Of a stretch of 64,000 nt of DNA, positions 48,701-55,641 are shown one piece after another. The DNA is from Afipia sp. P52-10 (GTDB lineage Bacteria; Pseudomonadota; Alphaproteobacteria; Rhizobiales; Xanthobacteraceae). The stretch lies in assembly GCF_000516555.1 (NCBI RefSeq), contig NZ_AZSJ01000003.1, forward strand, positions 317,958 through 381,957, in the 5' to 3' direction. Below the pieces are notes generated by a model. The model saw only the letters and a program-made list of their open reading frames with translations. It ran no database searches and was not told where the DNA came from. The translations under genes were made by a program, and so were the position numbers. How positions within the stretch are numbered: position 1 is the first letter of the stretch; each line of letters opens with the position of its first letter.

Positions 48701-49837
48701 GCGTACGGTGCCGCCGCCGGTTGCGCCGGACACAGTAAGGCGCGCGCCGGTCAGTGCGATATTGGCTCCGCTGATATCGATCTGCCCGCCCTTGCCCGTG
48801 GTCGGACGGCCGGCATGCCGCCTCGGTGTGCCGCTAGCCGAAAGGCGACCAGAGATCGTCACCCGTCCGCCCAGGCCGCCACCGATGACGATGCGGCCGT
48901 TGCGCGTGCCGACCGAATTCGCCCGGATAGAGCCCGGCACATTCACCGCGTCCCGTAAGATGTTGCTCGCGGTCGCCGCACTCAAATAAACGGCGCCGCC
49001 GTCCGCGTGGACCTTGCCGCGATTGGACACCAGCGCCCGGCCCGTGCCATCCCGCAGGTTACCGAGTTGGTTCGACGGCACCGCCACCGACAGGAAGCCA
49101 TCGCCCGACATGTCGAGCGTGATCATCTCGCCGCTGCCGAGACCGACCTTGCCGAGGCGTGCGCTGATGATCCCGTCATTGGCGACGCGGCCGCCCAGCA
49201 AAGCCGCAAAGCCTCCGTCAGAGACATTGATACGACCGGCGTTGGTGACGACCGCAGACGCACCGTTGCCGGTGAATTTGTATTTTCCGGCGAGGAAATC
49301 CTCGTTCTTGATGTCGAGCGTGGATGCGGCGAACGACCCTGTGTTGACGACGCCGGTCGGCGTGATGGCGATGCCGTTTGGATTGACCAGCAGCACCGTG
49401 CCGGGCGCATTGATCGTGCCTGCGACCCTCGACGACGTCGCACCCGTGACGCGATTGAGCGTGGCCGATACCGCGCTCGGCTGATTGAAATTGACGATGT
49501 TGCCCTGTCCGACCGAGAACGACTGCCAATTGACGATCGCCTGATTGGTCGTCTGGTTGATAGTCAAGGTGCCAGGCGACGGCGTCGCGATCGTCGCGGT
49601 CCCCGCGGCGACCGAACCGCCAGTTGGCAGCGTTTGTGCCTGCGAAGGCGTACTTGCGACGATCGCCACCACGCTGGCCGTCCGCAACAGCGAACGGATC
49701 ATCACGACCGACGACACTGAAAGACCGGCTGGCCTGGATAAAGGCTCCATCGACCGCACTCCCGGAACTCTCGAAATCCACGTTTTCATGCCGCTTTGCA
49801 GCACAATCGATTCAATAATACTTCTCTTAATACACAT
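41711..49837 (-). CDS. Giant two-partner-secretion adhesin (TpsA, filamentous haemagglutinin-like), frameshifted near its 3' end
   Basis: 2708 residues as read. An extended signal region (residues 1-68, ending TPSQAQT) precedes a TPS/haemagglutination domain (NQAIVNWQSFSVGQGNIVNF, LLVNPNGIAITPTG). From about residue 690 to 1850 come many GLUG repeats (GGLVGYNDG type), then YDG/MBG domains and 84-residue MBG-like repeats from residue 2356. The last 80 or so residues are nonsense after the insertion at 41963-41965. The start is uncertain: ATG 49837 or ATG 49789. The protein is secreted through the TpsB partner at 49926 and probably mediates adhesion or biofilm formation. Low cysteine content is typical of the family. 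Confidence 0.88.
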   Translation of the reverse strand: MCIKRSIIESIVLQSGMKTWISRVPGVRSMEPLSRPAGLSVSSVVMIRSLLRTASVVAIVASTPSQAQTLPTGGSVAAGTATIATPSPGTLTINQTTNQAIVNWQSFSVGQGNIVNFNQPSAVSATLNRVTGATSSRVAGTINAPGTVLLVNPNGIAITPTGVVNTGSFAASTLDIKNEDFLAGKYKFTGNGASAVVTNAGRINVSDGGFAALLGGRVANDGIISARLGKVGLGSGEMITLDMSGDGFLSVAVPSNQLGNLRDGTGRALVSNRGKVHADGGAVYLSAATASNILRDAVNVPGSIRANSVGTRNGRIVIGGGLGGRVTISGRLSASGTPRRHAGRPTTGKGGQIDISGANIALTGARLTVSGATGGGTVRIGGDALGKGAFQRAQSVAIDHTTTIRADATESGNGGSITIWSDGHTAATGQLSARGGAFGGNGGIVETSGHTVDFAGVRVDASAPHGKSGVWLIDPVDLTVDAAAAATIASNLATANVTLLTTSTTASGPGVQTAGNGDIFVNSAISWTSANALTLSSYRDIRINASITGGAGSSVTLRADNTATGVGVVGFDSAATKITATGGVSITYNPANYTAATDFGPNAGAGTTISSYFLVNTLDQLQSIPSAGNYVLTRDIDASATANWNGGAGFAPIAFSGYFNGQGHTIWNPTINRPTSGNIGLFASNSGTISNINLSGGTIRGGGPTGGLVGLNNGTITGSSTNLSVFGGNGYTGGLVGTNRRIIDASYASGPVSGGTTGGLVGYNDGYSIGNGALAQITQSYATGSVYGTGSVGGLVGYNDASGSLNRIGYIADSFATGTVIGINTSVVGGLVGYNWGNIYNSFAAGGVGGGQFNGGVIGRNIGTLNPNCMSNSCSLRAGIVSNTYWNTGAFGGGGIGWWSNPASGIPGANIIVQTTGLSRGQLQASLPSGFSTGIWAILPNVSYPYQRAIFPTAPLIVAGYAAIDNGPQPYRSQSLVVNVDGYSTWASSGSDGYYYTLINKPPAGQHQVIVNTLGDAGGVRYDQAWTGQITGFDIWGGYVRARTSDTTFSAMANTISTALTNAGAVKNSIDDYRSLEITSTATNFLLDRSLSVNGLVVGSAGMVTSPTTYGLSANQFAISSGAFLRTAGGTGTSSDPYLLTDIYGLQGAGSSLALLSANYRIINNIDASSTATWNNGAGFVPIGMLGTFTGSLTGSFDAWSNGTPTTISFLNIYRPSNDYVGLFRQINSVGGVSNLAFLMPTIYGHNYVGTIAGQNLASVSQVSVTQGVVSGASYVGGLSGVSQFSGSPLPLAIASFSGSVRGTGDYVGGLVGSTNQGINKSWSSGTVQGNNFVGGLVGLVNTGTNSTGSVRSLVNSYSTSNVTGAAYVGGLIGSNGLYSAHTLGLNVASSFATGNINATNSPAGGLIGYNAGTVSQTFATGNVTVWDSQTGAGGLIGYNLNNVTQSYATGNVTATSGGMAGGLVGQQGASGAGDVVGGANAGITYSYATGNTYGSMSGGLIGILQLPNPNGINDNWSSGRSTRSGTGGGGFLGLNAGYTSSLATNYWDMESSGLTVPWVQSVVTVTAPGGLTTAQALNPASYAGWNFGSTWMTIGTSRPFLQTEFFRPLGATDVFLVGSSHQLAYIGMNNQTLWGNYRMVSDIRANEFTNAGMFGSAGWRPIGIADPNNRFLGTFNGDGHVIDGLRINLPYSDNVGLFGFANITSTITNLGITNASVVGHMNVGILAGSNVGAISATYAAGTAAGYDNIGGLVGYNVGNDTQNGGGWGTIRQSYSNATVSFNSWDGNPKPFFSYGLLVGRNGDSGGNDALIADSYTLGGLTTNVGISTTGAIAGTNYGRIETSYATGGNGMGNSHGLVDNPMAGSSVYASYYNGEKIIASSWHEGTARTIAQMYDLDNIETNYAGFDFATIWAPPNQVGQGGGIATAHLPGLYALDHVLFVNLAGASMTYGDAQPVFNSGVSSLRDRDAAAPVSLIRDLGYGWNANSTTPAGSAFSVSACCGRATSLDGSDYRFVYVNATGTVAQRAITVTANNQSKVYGNADPTLTYQITSGNLVNNDQMSGALARTAGSNVGAYGITQGSLAASSNYILTYAGGTLNITPATLTYTADATSRPYGDSNSPFTGAVTGFVNGDTLTSATTGALAFNSPATATSSIGQYGINGSGLSANFGNYIFQQATSNATALTINRRAVTVTADDKSRIYGEANPALTYTTSNLGAGIAIAGALTVGATAATGVGAYTIGQGTITNATNANYAITYIDDNLTINPAALVFTASAVSRTYGAANPALGGQISGFRNNETAQTFGGDVWSTSVDTRTGVGRYAIAGGFTNASPNYTITQDAGNATALTINPANVVVTANGGTSVYGSSPTNPGLSASGLQNGESIDALTGLSNSFGMTATTGVAGGPYTLSVQGVLSNPNYHVASLNTGIWTITPAPVAVTANGGTSVYGTSPINPGLSASGLQNGEGVDALTGLFNSFGITATTGVAGGPYTLSVQGALSNPNYQIASLNTGAWTVTPAPVAVTANGGTSVYGASPGNPGLSASGLQNGEGVNALTGLFNSFGIIATTGVAGGPYTLSVQGTLSNPNYQIASLNTGLWTVTPAPVAVTANGGTSVYGASPGKSGPVGKRAAERRGRQCAHGAIQQLRHHRDHRRRRWVLYAERSGDAEQSKLSDRLAQYWRLDGDAGAGGGDGERRDIGLWRLAG

Positions 49838-49925
49838 ATTGACGAAAAACGAGAAGAGTCATAATGGATCTTACCGGTTGGTTACCGATCACGTTCGGGG
49901 GACCGACGGCGGTTGGGGGTAAGCA

Positions 49926-51644
49926 GTGAAACCGATGCGTTGGGGAATTGCGGCGGCAGCACTGGGCTGCTCAATGACGCATGCCCTCGCTCAATCGGCA
50001 GCGCCCGCGCCGAGCCAGGTTGGGCCGCCGGTGATCGCGGCTCCCGCGATCGCACCGCGCATTTCGCTGCCGCAGGTTCCGGCAGGTGCCGCCACACCCC
50101 ACCAGGCGAAAACGCTGTTCTTCACCCTCAACGGTTTCGACCTTGAGGGTGAGTTTCCCGAGCTCGTCACCATACGCACGCAATTGGCCGCAGCGCTGAT
50201 CGGCAAGCGCATCAGTGTGGCCGACCTGTTCGGATTCGCGGAAAAACTACAGCAGGCTTACATCAACGCCGGTTATCCGCTCGCCCGGATTGTGACGCTG
50301 CCGCAGGAGATCGGCAAACAAGCGCGTGTCAAACTGAGGGTGATCGATGGTTTCGTCGAGCGCATGGATCTCGAGGCCTTGCCGCCGACAGCGCGCGACC
50401 GTGTGCGGGCCCTGCTGGCACCGTTGCTGCGTAAGCCGCACCTGACCCAGCAAGACCTCGAACGGCAATTGCTGCTTGCAGGCGATACACCTGGGTTGGT
50501 GCTGAACGCGACCTTCGGCGCGGGCAAGGAGATCGGCGGCTCGCTCCTGATCCTTACCGGCCGCTACCGTCCCATCTCAGCGACACTCTATATAGACAAC
50601 GCGCTGCCCCAGAGCTTTCGCAGCTGGCAGGCTGTCACCTCCTTCTCGTTCAACAACCTGCTGGGCCAGGGTGAGCAAGTGTCGGTGTCGGCGGCTGGAT
50701 ATCCGAACGAAGACTATTTCACTGCGCATCCGACACGCCGTTATCTCAGCACCACCCTCGCCTTTCCGATCGGCATCGACGGATTGAAAGCCGAACTCGG
50801 CGCCACCAATGCGCGGACCACGCCGCATGTCGAACCGATCCTGGCTACGCAAGGTCTGCTGGACAGAGCCTATGCAAAGCTGGCGTTCGATGCGGTGAAG
50901 CGCCGTGATACCTTGCTGGCCTTCAGCGCGCGATTTGATGCCACGGACGAGCGTATCGACACGCTCGCATTGAACCCGGCGCTGCCGATCAGCCTCGACC
51001 GTACCCGCGTCCTCCGCGGAGGCTTCGAAGGCTTGTGGCGCTGGCGCGAAGCCGGCCTCACGTTCACCTATGGCGGCAACATCTCGCAGGGACTCGACGC
51101 TTTCGGCGCTCGTACCGCCGACCGGGCGAACGCGCTGCTGCCGTTGTCGCGGTTTGGTGCCGATGCCGTTTTCACCAAGCTCGATGGGCACGCCGAAGTG
51201 CTGCATAGTTTGCCGGAAGACTTCTTCTGGTCGCTCGCGATCTCCGGTCAGACCGGTTTCAACAAGCCGATGCTGACATCAGAGCAGTTCGACATCACCG
51301 GCGCGAGAGCGCTGTCGGGCTTCACTTCGGGCGCGCTTCCAGGCGACCGTGCCTGGGTGGTTCGCGGCGAGTTCGGACGCGCTTTCGCGCCCTTCAACGC
51401 ACTGGTCGTGACGCCGTACATCTTCAGCGCCTTTGGCGAACGCACCCTTGAGAACCCAACCATTCTTGAGTTCCGACGGCTTGTCGCCAAAAACTACGGC
51501 GTCGGCGCGCGGTTCAACGTCGCGGCCTTCAACGAATTCCTGCCCGAGGCCTATGGCTTCTTGGAGTGGAGCCGGCGGGAGGTCGAGATCAACCCTCGCC
51601 TCAACGGCGATCGCATCTTTGCCGGAATGGTCCTGCGCTACTAA
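49926..51644 (+). CDS. TpsB outer-membrane transporter (ShlB/FhaC/HecB family)
   Basis: 572 residues. A signal peptide (AAAALGCSMTHALAQ) is followed by a Pro-rich linker, POTRA domains (FFTLNGFDLEGEFPE... and VKLRVIDGFVERMDLE) at about 60-205 and a 16-strand barrel with terminal aromatic residue (FAGMVLRY), as in Omp85-type porins. GGGGGT precedes GTG 49926; ATG 49935 is an alternative. It is divergent from the adhesin rather than in one operon, separated by 88 bp of AT-rich DNA that must hold both promoters. It moves the adhesin to the cell surface. Confidence 0.93.
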   Translation: MKPMRWGIAAAALGCSMTHALAQSAAPAPSQVGPPVIAAPAIAPRISLPQVPAGAATPHQAKTLFFTLNGFDLEGEFPELVTIRTQLAAALIGKRISVADLFGFAEKLQQAYINAGYPLARIVTLPQEIGKQARVKLRVIDGFVERMDLEALPPTARDRVRALLAPLLRKPHLTQQDLERQLLLAGDTPGLVLNATFGAGKEIGGSLLILTGRYRPISATLYIDNALPQSFRSWQAVTSFSFNNLLGQGEQVSVSAAGYPNEDYFTAHPTRRYLSTTLAFPIGIDGLKAELGATNARTTPHVEPILATQGLLDRAYAKLAFDAVKRRDTLLAFSARFDATDERIDTLALNPALPISLDRTRVLRGGFEGLWRWREAGLTFTYGGNISQGLDAFGARTADRANALLPLSRFGADAVFTKLDGHAEVLHSLPEDFFWSLAISGQTGFNKPMLTSEQFDITGARALSGFTSGALPGDRAWVVRGEFGRAFAPFNALVVTPYIFSAFGERTLENPTILEFRRLVAKNYGVGARFNVAAFNEFLPEAYGFLEWSRREVEINPRLNGDRIFAGMVLRY

Positions 51645-51998
51645 CGCACGCTGACGCGATGGCGGCTTGCAAATCTCTTTCCGTGCCGTCGCAGGATATC
51701 GGCGCCAGCGCCGCATTTTCAGACCAACAAGAACGATTTTCTCAATCCGAACGATGCACGAGACGATTGCACCACCAGCCACCCGAGCTTCGTAATAGCA
51801 TTTCATTGCGGTGCCGACAGTTCAGGGGCATCTATTGGAGTGCTGGCGGCCGCTTTCGGCATCTCCGGCAACGCTGAAAAACAGCGGGTAAACGATCACT
51901 CAATTCACCGACGCTCCGATCCGGTCGACACACGTCAACCGGAAAACTCGGACGCGCGTGGACGCGGCAAGCGTCTAAGAAATCGAGGGAAGTCTACG
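51645..51998. other. Intergenic region
   Basis: 354 bp between tpsB and the Bug-type gene. I see no convincing gene, RNA or hairpin in it; it presumably carries the promoter of the gene at 51999. Confidence 0.5.
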
Positions 51999-52988
51999 AT
52001 GCGTTCTTTGCGAACCTTCCGCTACATATCTGCAGCAATTGCCGCAGCAGGTTTGCTCGTCTGCGTCAACACCGTGTCACATGCCGATACTTGGCCGAGC
52101 AGAACGATCAAACTCATCGTTCCGTTTCCGGCCGGCGGCGCCGCTGATACCGTAGCGCGGATTTATGCCGACAAACTCGGCGAAGCTCTCAAACAATCCA
52201 TCGTGGTCGAGAACAAGGCGGGTGCAGGCACCGCCATTGCAGCGGAATTCGTCGCCAAGGCCGATCCCGACGGCTACACGCTGTCGCTTGCACCGGCAGG
52301 ACAGCTCACGATCCTACCGCACATCAACAAGTCCATCGGTTACGATCCCTTCAAGAGCTTCGCGCCGGTCTCGCCGCTCGCTTCGGTCCCCTACATCGTT
52401 GCCGCGAGCCCGAAGGCTCCGGTGTCGAGCCTCAAGGAGCTGATCTCTGTCGCAAAGGAGCAGCCTGGCAAGCTTACGTTCTCATCGTGCGGCCCCGGAA
52501 CGCTGTGCCACCTGAGCGGAGAGCTGTTCAAAAGCCTGACCGGGACGGACCTGCTCCATGTGCCGTTCAAGGGCAGCGCGCCCGCAGTCAACGCATTGCT
52601 CGGCGATCATGTGAACCTCGCCTTCGACACTTTGACCGTGCTCGCGCCGCAAGTCCGCGAGGGCAAAATCAAGGGGCTCGCAGTCACGAGCCGCGAGCGA
52701 TCGCCGCAAGCGCCCGACGTTCCAACAGCCGCCGAAGCCGGCTTGCAGGACTTCGTGGTCGACTCCTGGTTCGGCCTTGTTGTTCCCGCCGCGACGCCCA
52801 AATCCATCATCGAGCGCCTGAACACGGAAGTGGTCCGCATCGGCAAGCTTCCCGACGTGCAGGAGCGCCTTGGCACGCAGGGCCTGACCGTCACGACATC
52901 GACGCCGGAAGCCTTCGCCCAAACGATTCACGCAGACTACGATCGTTGGGGCAAGGTGGTGGAAAAGGCTGGCGTGCAAGCCGATTGA
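51999..52988 (+). CDS. Tripartite tricarboxylate transporter receptor (Bug/TctC family)
   Basis: 329 residues with a signal peptide (FRYISAAIAAAGLLVCVNTVSHADT). WPSRTIKLIVPFPAGGAADTVARIYADKL is the family signature, followed by VVENKAGAGTAIAAEFVAKADPDGYTL. These periplasmic proteins bind carboxylates or aromatic acids. No TctA or TctB membrane genes lie nearby, so it is an orphan, as is common for this expanded family. ATG 51999 has GAGGGAAG 7 nt upstream. Confidence 0.92.
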   Translation: MRSLRTFRYISAAIAAAGLLVCVNTVSHADTWPSRTIKLIVPFPAGGAADTVARIYADKLGEALKQSIVVENKAGAGTAIAAEFVAKADPDGYTLSLAPAGQLTILPHINKSIGYDPFKSFAPVSPLASVPYIVAASPKAPVSSLKELISVAKEQPGKLTFSSCGPGTLCHLSGELFKSLTGTDLLHVPFKGSAPAVNALLGDHVNLAFDTLTVLAPQVREGKIKGLAVTSRERSPQAPDVPTAAEAGLQDFVVDSWFGLVVPAATPKSIIERLNTEVVRIGKLPDVQERLGTQGLTVTTSTPEAFAQTIHADYDRWGKVVEKAGVQAD

Positions 52989-53101
52989 CCGCGCCGCCCG
53001 CCTCACCGGGAGCTCCCAGCAAGGACACGCTGCACCCGCTGCAGGTGGATAACCGAAGTTCCCGGGTTCTCAACGGGTTGAAGCTGAGCCAGCATTGCCA
53101 C

Positions 53102-53452
53102 ATGGCATGTTGGCTCAACGATTCAAACGGCGTGGCAGCAATCGTCAATGCCCTGAGACGCGTTTACAACGACGATATCGCTCGCGTGATGCTCACCGAA
53201 GGAGCGACGCTGGCAACCATCATCGATGCGCTCTTGAACTTGTCGACCGATCACCGGCTCTTGTCGAAGCTGGTCACGATGTCGCTGTACTCGGGCGACT
53301 TTGTCGTCACGCCCAATCTGAATGGCCCCTCGCATCTTCGCTACGTTTACGATCGGCCCAACTCATTGGCGTTTACCGATATCATCGTCCTACAGCCCCA
53401 TCGCACGCTCGCCAGCACCGATATCCGCTTGCAGTTGAGGCAAGCGCCTTAG
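53102..53452 (+). CDS. Hypothetical protein
   Basis: 116 residues from ATG 53102; earlier GTG or TTG starts after 52988 are possible. The translation looks like a small soluble alpha/beta protein (VAAIVNALRRVYNDDIARVMLTEGATLATIIDALLNL). No family is recognised and no ribosome-binding site is clear, so it is tentative. Confidence 0.45.
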   Translation: MACWLNDSNGVAAIVNALRRVYNDDIARVMLTEGATLATIIDALLNLSTDHRLLSKLVTMSLYSGDFVVTPNLNGPSHLRYVYDRPNSLAFTDIIVLQPHRTLASTDIRLQLRQAP

Positions 53453-53518
53453 CCCTTGCGAACATGCGCGTTTGAACGCCAGAGACGGATCAAGGCGGTC
53501 CTCTTGGTGTCAACCGGT

Positions 53519-53734
53519 CTATTTGGGTATCCGCTTGAGAACGTTTCCCCGATGTGCGGCGATATGATCGGTCTTGTCGCTCTTGATCTCGTACTGGGGA
53601 TCGCTGCCCGACGCCCGATGGCGATGGCCCTTGTACATGAAATCCGCCGTATGAATGCGGATGATCGTTCCCGACACATGTCCGGCCTCAGAATTCCAGC
53701 TCACATGATCGCCGACCTTGAACCGCGTGGTCAT
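53519..53734 (-). CDS. DUF2945 (HVA1-type) small protein
   Basis: 71 residues. FKVGDHVSWNSEAGHVSGTIIRIHTADF and the ending YEIKSDKTDHIAAHRGNVLKRI match the short Tudor-like DUF2945 proteins. The ATG at 53734 begins right at the domain; the longer frame upstream reaches into the tRNA. Function unknown, possibly nucleic-acid related. Confidence 0.8.
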   Translation of the reverse strand: MTTRFKVGDHVSWNSEAGHVSGTIIRIHTADFMYKGHRHRASGSDPQYEIKSDKTDHIAAHRGNVLKRIPK

Positions 53735-53866
53735 CCAGCCCCATCCCTGCGCTTGAGCGAGTGACTTCTTCGTATCAAGTCCTTCGTATCGATCCCCGTT
53801 CCCGAGAGCGCCTTGCGCGATCCAATGCACGCCCAGGCCAAGTCGTTCAGACGCGCACAGGATCGC

Positions 53867-53942
53867 TGGTGGGCCCGGCAGGACTCGAACCTGCAACCAG
53901 ACCGTTATGAGCGGCCGGCTCTAACCATTGAGCTACAGGCCC
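53867..53942 (-). tRNA. tRNA with anticodon CAU (probably tRNA-Ile2, or elongator Met)
   Basis: A 76-nt cloverleaf on the minus strand: a 7-bp acceptor stem GGGCCTG/CGGGCCC, D stem GCTC/GAGC, anticodon stem GGCCG/CGGTC with loop CTCATAA, T arm GGTTCGAGTCC, and encoded CCA at the end. Anticodon CAU can be read by lysidine-modified Ile2 or by elongator Met. It is not the initiator, because the anticodon stem lacks the three G-C pairs. I lean to Ile2 from the acceptor sequence. Confidence 0.92.
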
Positions 53943-53962
53943 CCAGGGTTAAAAGCCACTAG

Positions 53963-53990
53963 GATTATCGGACCCGAGATTATCGGACCC
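53963..53990. repeat. Tandem 15-bp direct repeat upstream of the tRNA
   Basis: GATTATCGGACCC occurs twice with a 15-bp period, 21 bp upstream of the tRNA 5' end on its coding strand. It may be part of the tRNA promoter region or the trace of a duplication. Confidence 0.5.
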
Positions 53991-54123
53991 AAGGGTTCTA
54001 GGACCTGGGTTTGCCGCGCCACCTCGCGGCCAGGTCCCTCCCTTACAATGCTGATCGCCCTCGGGCAATCCGGCACGGCGGCCTGTGCGTTTATCCCGCA
54101 CAGGAGCCGACAGACCCGACGAC

Positions 54124-55353
54124 TTATGCGAATGCGGGCCGCCTTCGTGCGCGCAACAACAGCAGGATCGCAATACCGAGATTGAAAGCGTTCCAACCGA
54201 TGCCGTTGAGGAACGCCGCGCGATAGGAGCCCGTCGCATCGAAGATCAAGCCGGATACCCAGCCGCCGAACGACATGCCGAGCACCGAGACCATGATCAC
54301 GATGCCGACGCGGGTTGCGGCCTCGTTCGCCGGCATGGTTTCCCGCACGATCAAGGCGTAGCTCGGCACGAGACCACCCTGGAACAACCCGAACAGGGCG
54401 GAGACGATATAGAGCGACGTCAGACCATCGAAGAACAGATAGAGGATCAGCGCAACGGCCTGCGCCACCGACCCCAACAGCAACGTGGCGAGCCCGCCGA
54501 AGCGGTCGGCGAAGACACCGGAGGCGATCCGGCTGATAATGCCAAAGGCAAGCATCAAGGCCAGCATCTCGGCGCCACGGGCGACGCCGTAACCAAGATC
54601 GCCGCAATAGGCGACGATATGCACCTGTGGCATCGCCATCGCCACACAGCAGGAGAAGGCCGCAAGGCCAAGAATAGCTGTAAGGGCATTGGTGCCGATG
54701 CCGAGATCGACACTCGGTGCCGCGGCGGCCTGCGACTGGCGTTCTGTCCCGCGCATGCTCGCCCGCAGCACCACAAGCAGCAGGGCCATCACCACGGAAC
54801 AGAAGATGCCGATGGCGATATGCGTCGCGCGCCAGCCATAGAACGCCGTTCCGCGCTCGACGATCGGCGGCCAGATCGCCCCCGCCAGGTAGTTTCCGCT
54901 TGCCGCGATCGTCACCGCGATGCCACGCCGGCGCACGAACCAGTGCGAGGCCTCGGCCATCAGCGGCGCGAAGGTGGCGGAGGCACCAAGACCGATCGCG
55001 AAATGGACGATCGTGAACTGCCAAAGAACGGTCGAAAGCCCGGCTCCGACATAGCCGAGCAGCAGCGCGCCGATGCCCAAGGTAATCGCCGGCAGGATGC
55101 CGAGCCTGTCGGCAAGCCGCCCGGTGGCGACCCCGCCGATGCCGAAGCCGAGCATCGCCATGGTGAACGCGAGCGAGGCATCGGCGCGAGTAGCGCCGAA
55201 CTCCGCCTGCACCACCGGCAGCACCACCACCACCGACCACATGCCGACGCTGCCGAGCGTACCGATCAGCAGCGCAAGGCCCAGCCGCCGCCACGCGGCC
55301 GCCGAGTCAGGCACGAAGGACGTCTGAGATGGAAGAGAATCGTTAATCGGCAT
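54124..55353 (-). CDS. Major facilitator superfamily transporter
   Basis: 409 residues, twelve predicted spans. The loop 2-3 motif appears as GGVATGRLADRLGI, and the second half has the matching FADRFGGLATLL. YGVARGAEMLALMLAFGIISRIASG and NEAATRVGIVIMVS suggest the monocarboxylate/oxalate-formate antiporter branch, but the substrate is not certain. Single gene between the tRNA and flhA. Confidence 0.9.
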   Translation of the reverse strand: MPINDSLPSQTSFVPDSAAAWRRLGLALLIGTLGSVGMWSVVVVLPVVQAEFGATRADASLAFTMAMLGFGIGGVATGRLADRLGILPAITLGIGALLLGYVGAGLSTVLWQFTIVHFAIGLGASATFAPLMAEASHWFVRRRGIAVTIAASGNYLAGAIWPPIVERGTAFYGWRATHIAIGIFCSVVMALLLVVLRASMRGTERQSQAAAAPSVDLGIGTNALTAILGLAAFSCCVAMAMPQVHIVAYCGDLGYGVARGAEMLALMLAFGIISRIASGVFADRFGGLATLLLGSVAQAVALILYLFFDGLTSLYIVSALFGLFQGGLVPSYALIVRETMPANEAATRVGIVIMVSVLGMSFGGWVSGLIFDATGSYRAAFLNGIGWNAFNLGIAILLLLRARRRPAFA

Positions 55354-55458
55354 AAGGAGCGAACCTTCTGCCTGGATCCCAGCTGGGTCAAGCAGCCTTA
55401 GAATAATATTCTCTTCAACAACCCGCGCTGGTTTGAAGCGGCTCCACGGGAACCTTCC

Positions 55459-55473
55459 TTAACCCTTTGCTAA
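55459..55473. promoter_or_regulatory. CtrA-like box upstream of flhA
   Basis: TTAA-CCCTTTG-CTAA differs at one base from the TTAA-N7-TTAA CtrA site. It lies about 170 bp before the flhA ATG, in the only gap between the MFS gene and flhA. Confidence 0.45.
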
Positions 55474-55641
55474 CCATACACCGGGCAAATTTTGCCGAGT
55501 GAAGTCGAGTGTCGTCGGCAACTGAAACGGGGAGCTCCCGTGGACGCCAGCGCGGTGCCTCATCTTCGGTCCGGCGGCCCGCAAGCCGCCGCACACATCT
55601 TTGGGGCGCGGGCGCGCCAGGCGCGGGAAGGCGTGGCGACG

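Noticed and set aside
46997..48958. 653-residue plus-strand frame opposite the adhesin
   Set aside because: Low-complexity Arg/Ala/Asp composition antisense to the TpsA repeats; no family similarity.
53867..53942. Initiator tRNA-fMet
   Set aside because: The anticodon stem is GGCCG/CGGTC, without the three consecutive G-C pairs of initiators, and the 1-72 pair is G-C rather than mismatched.
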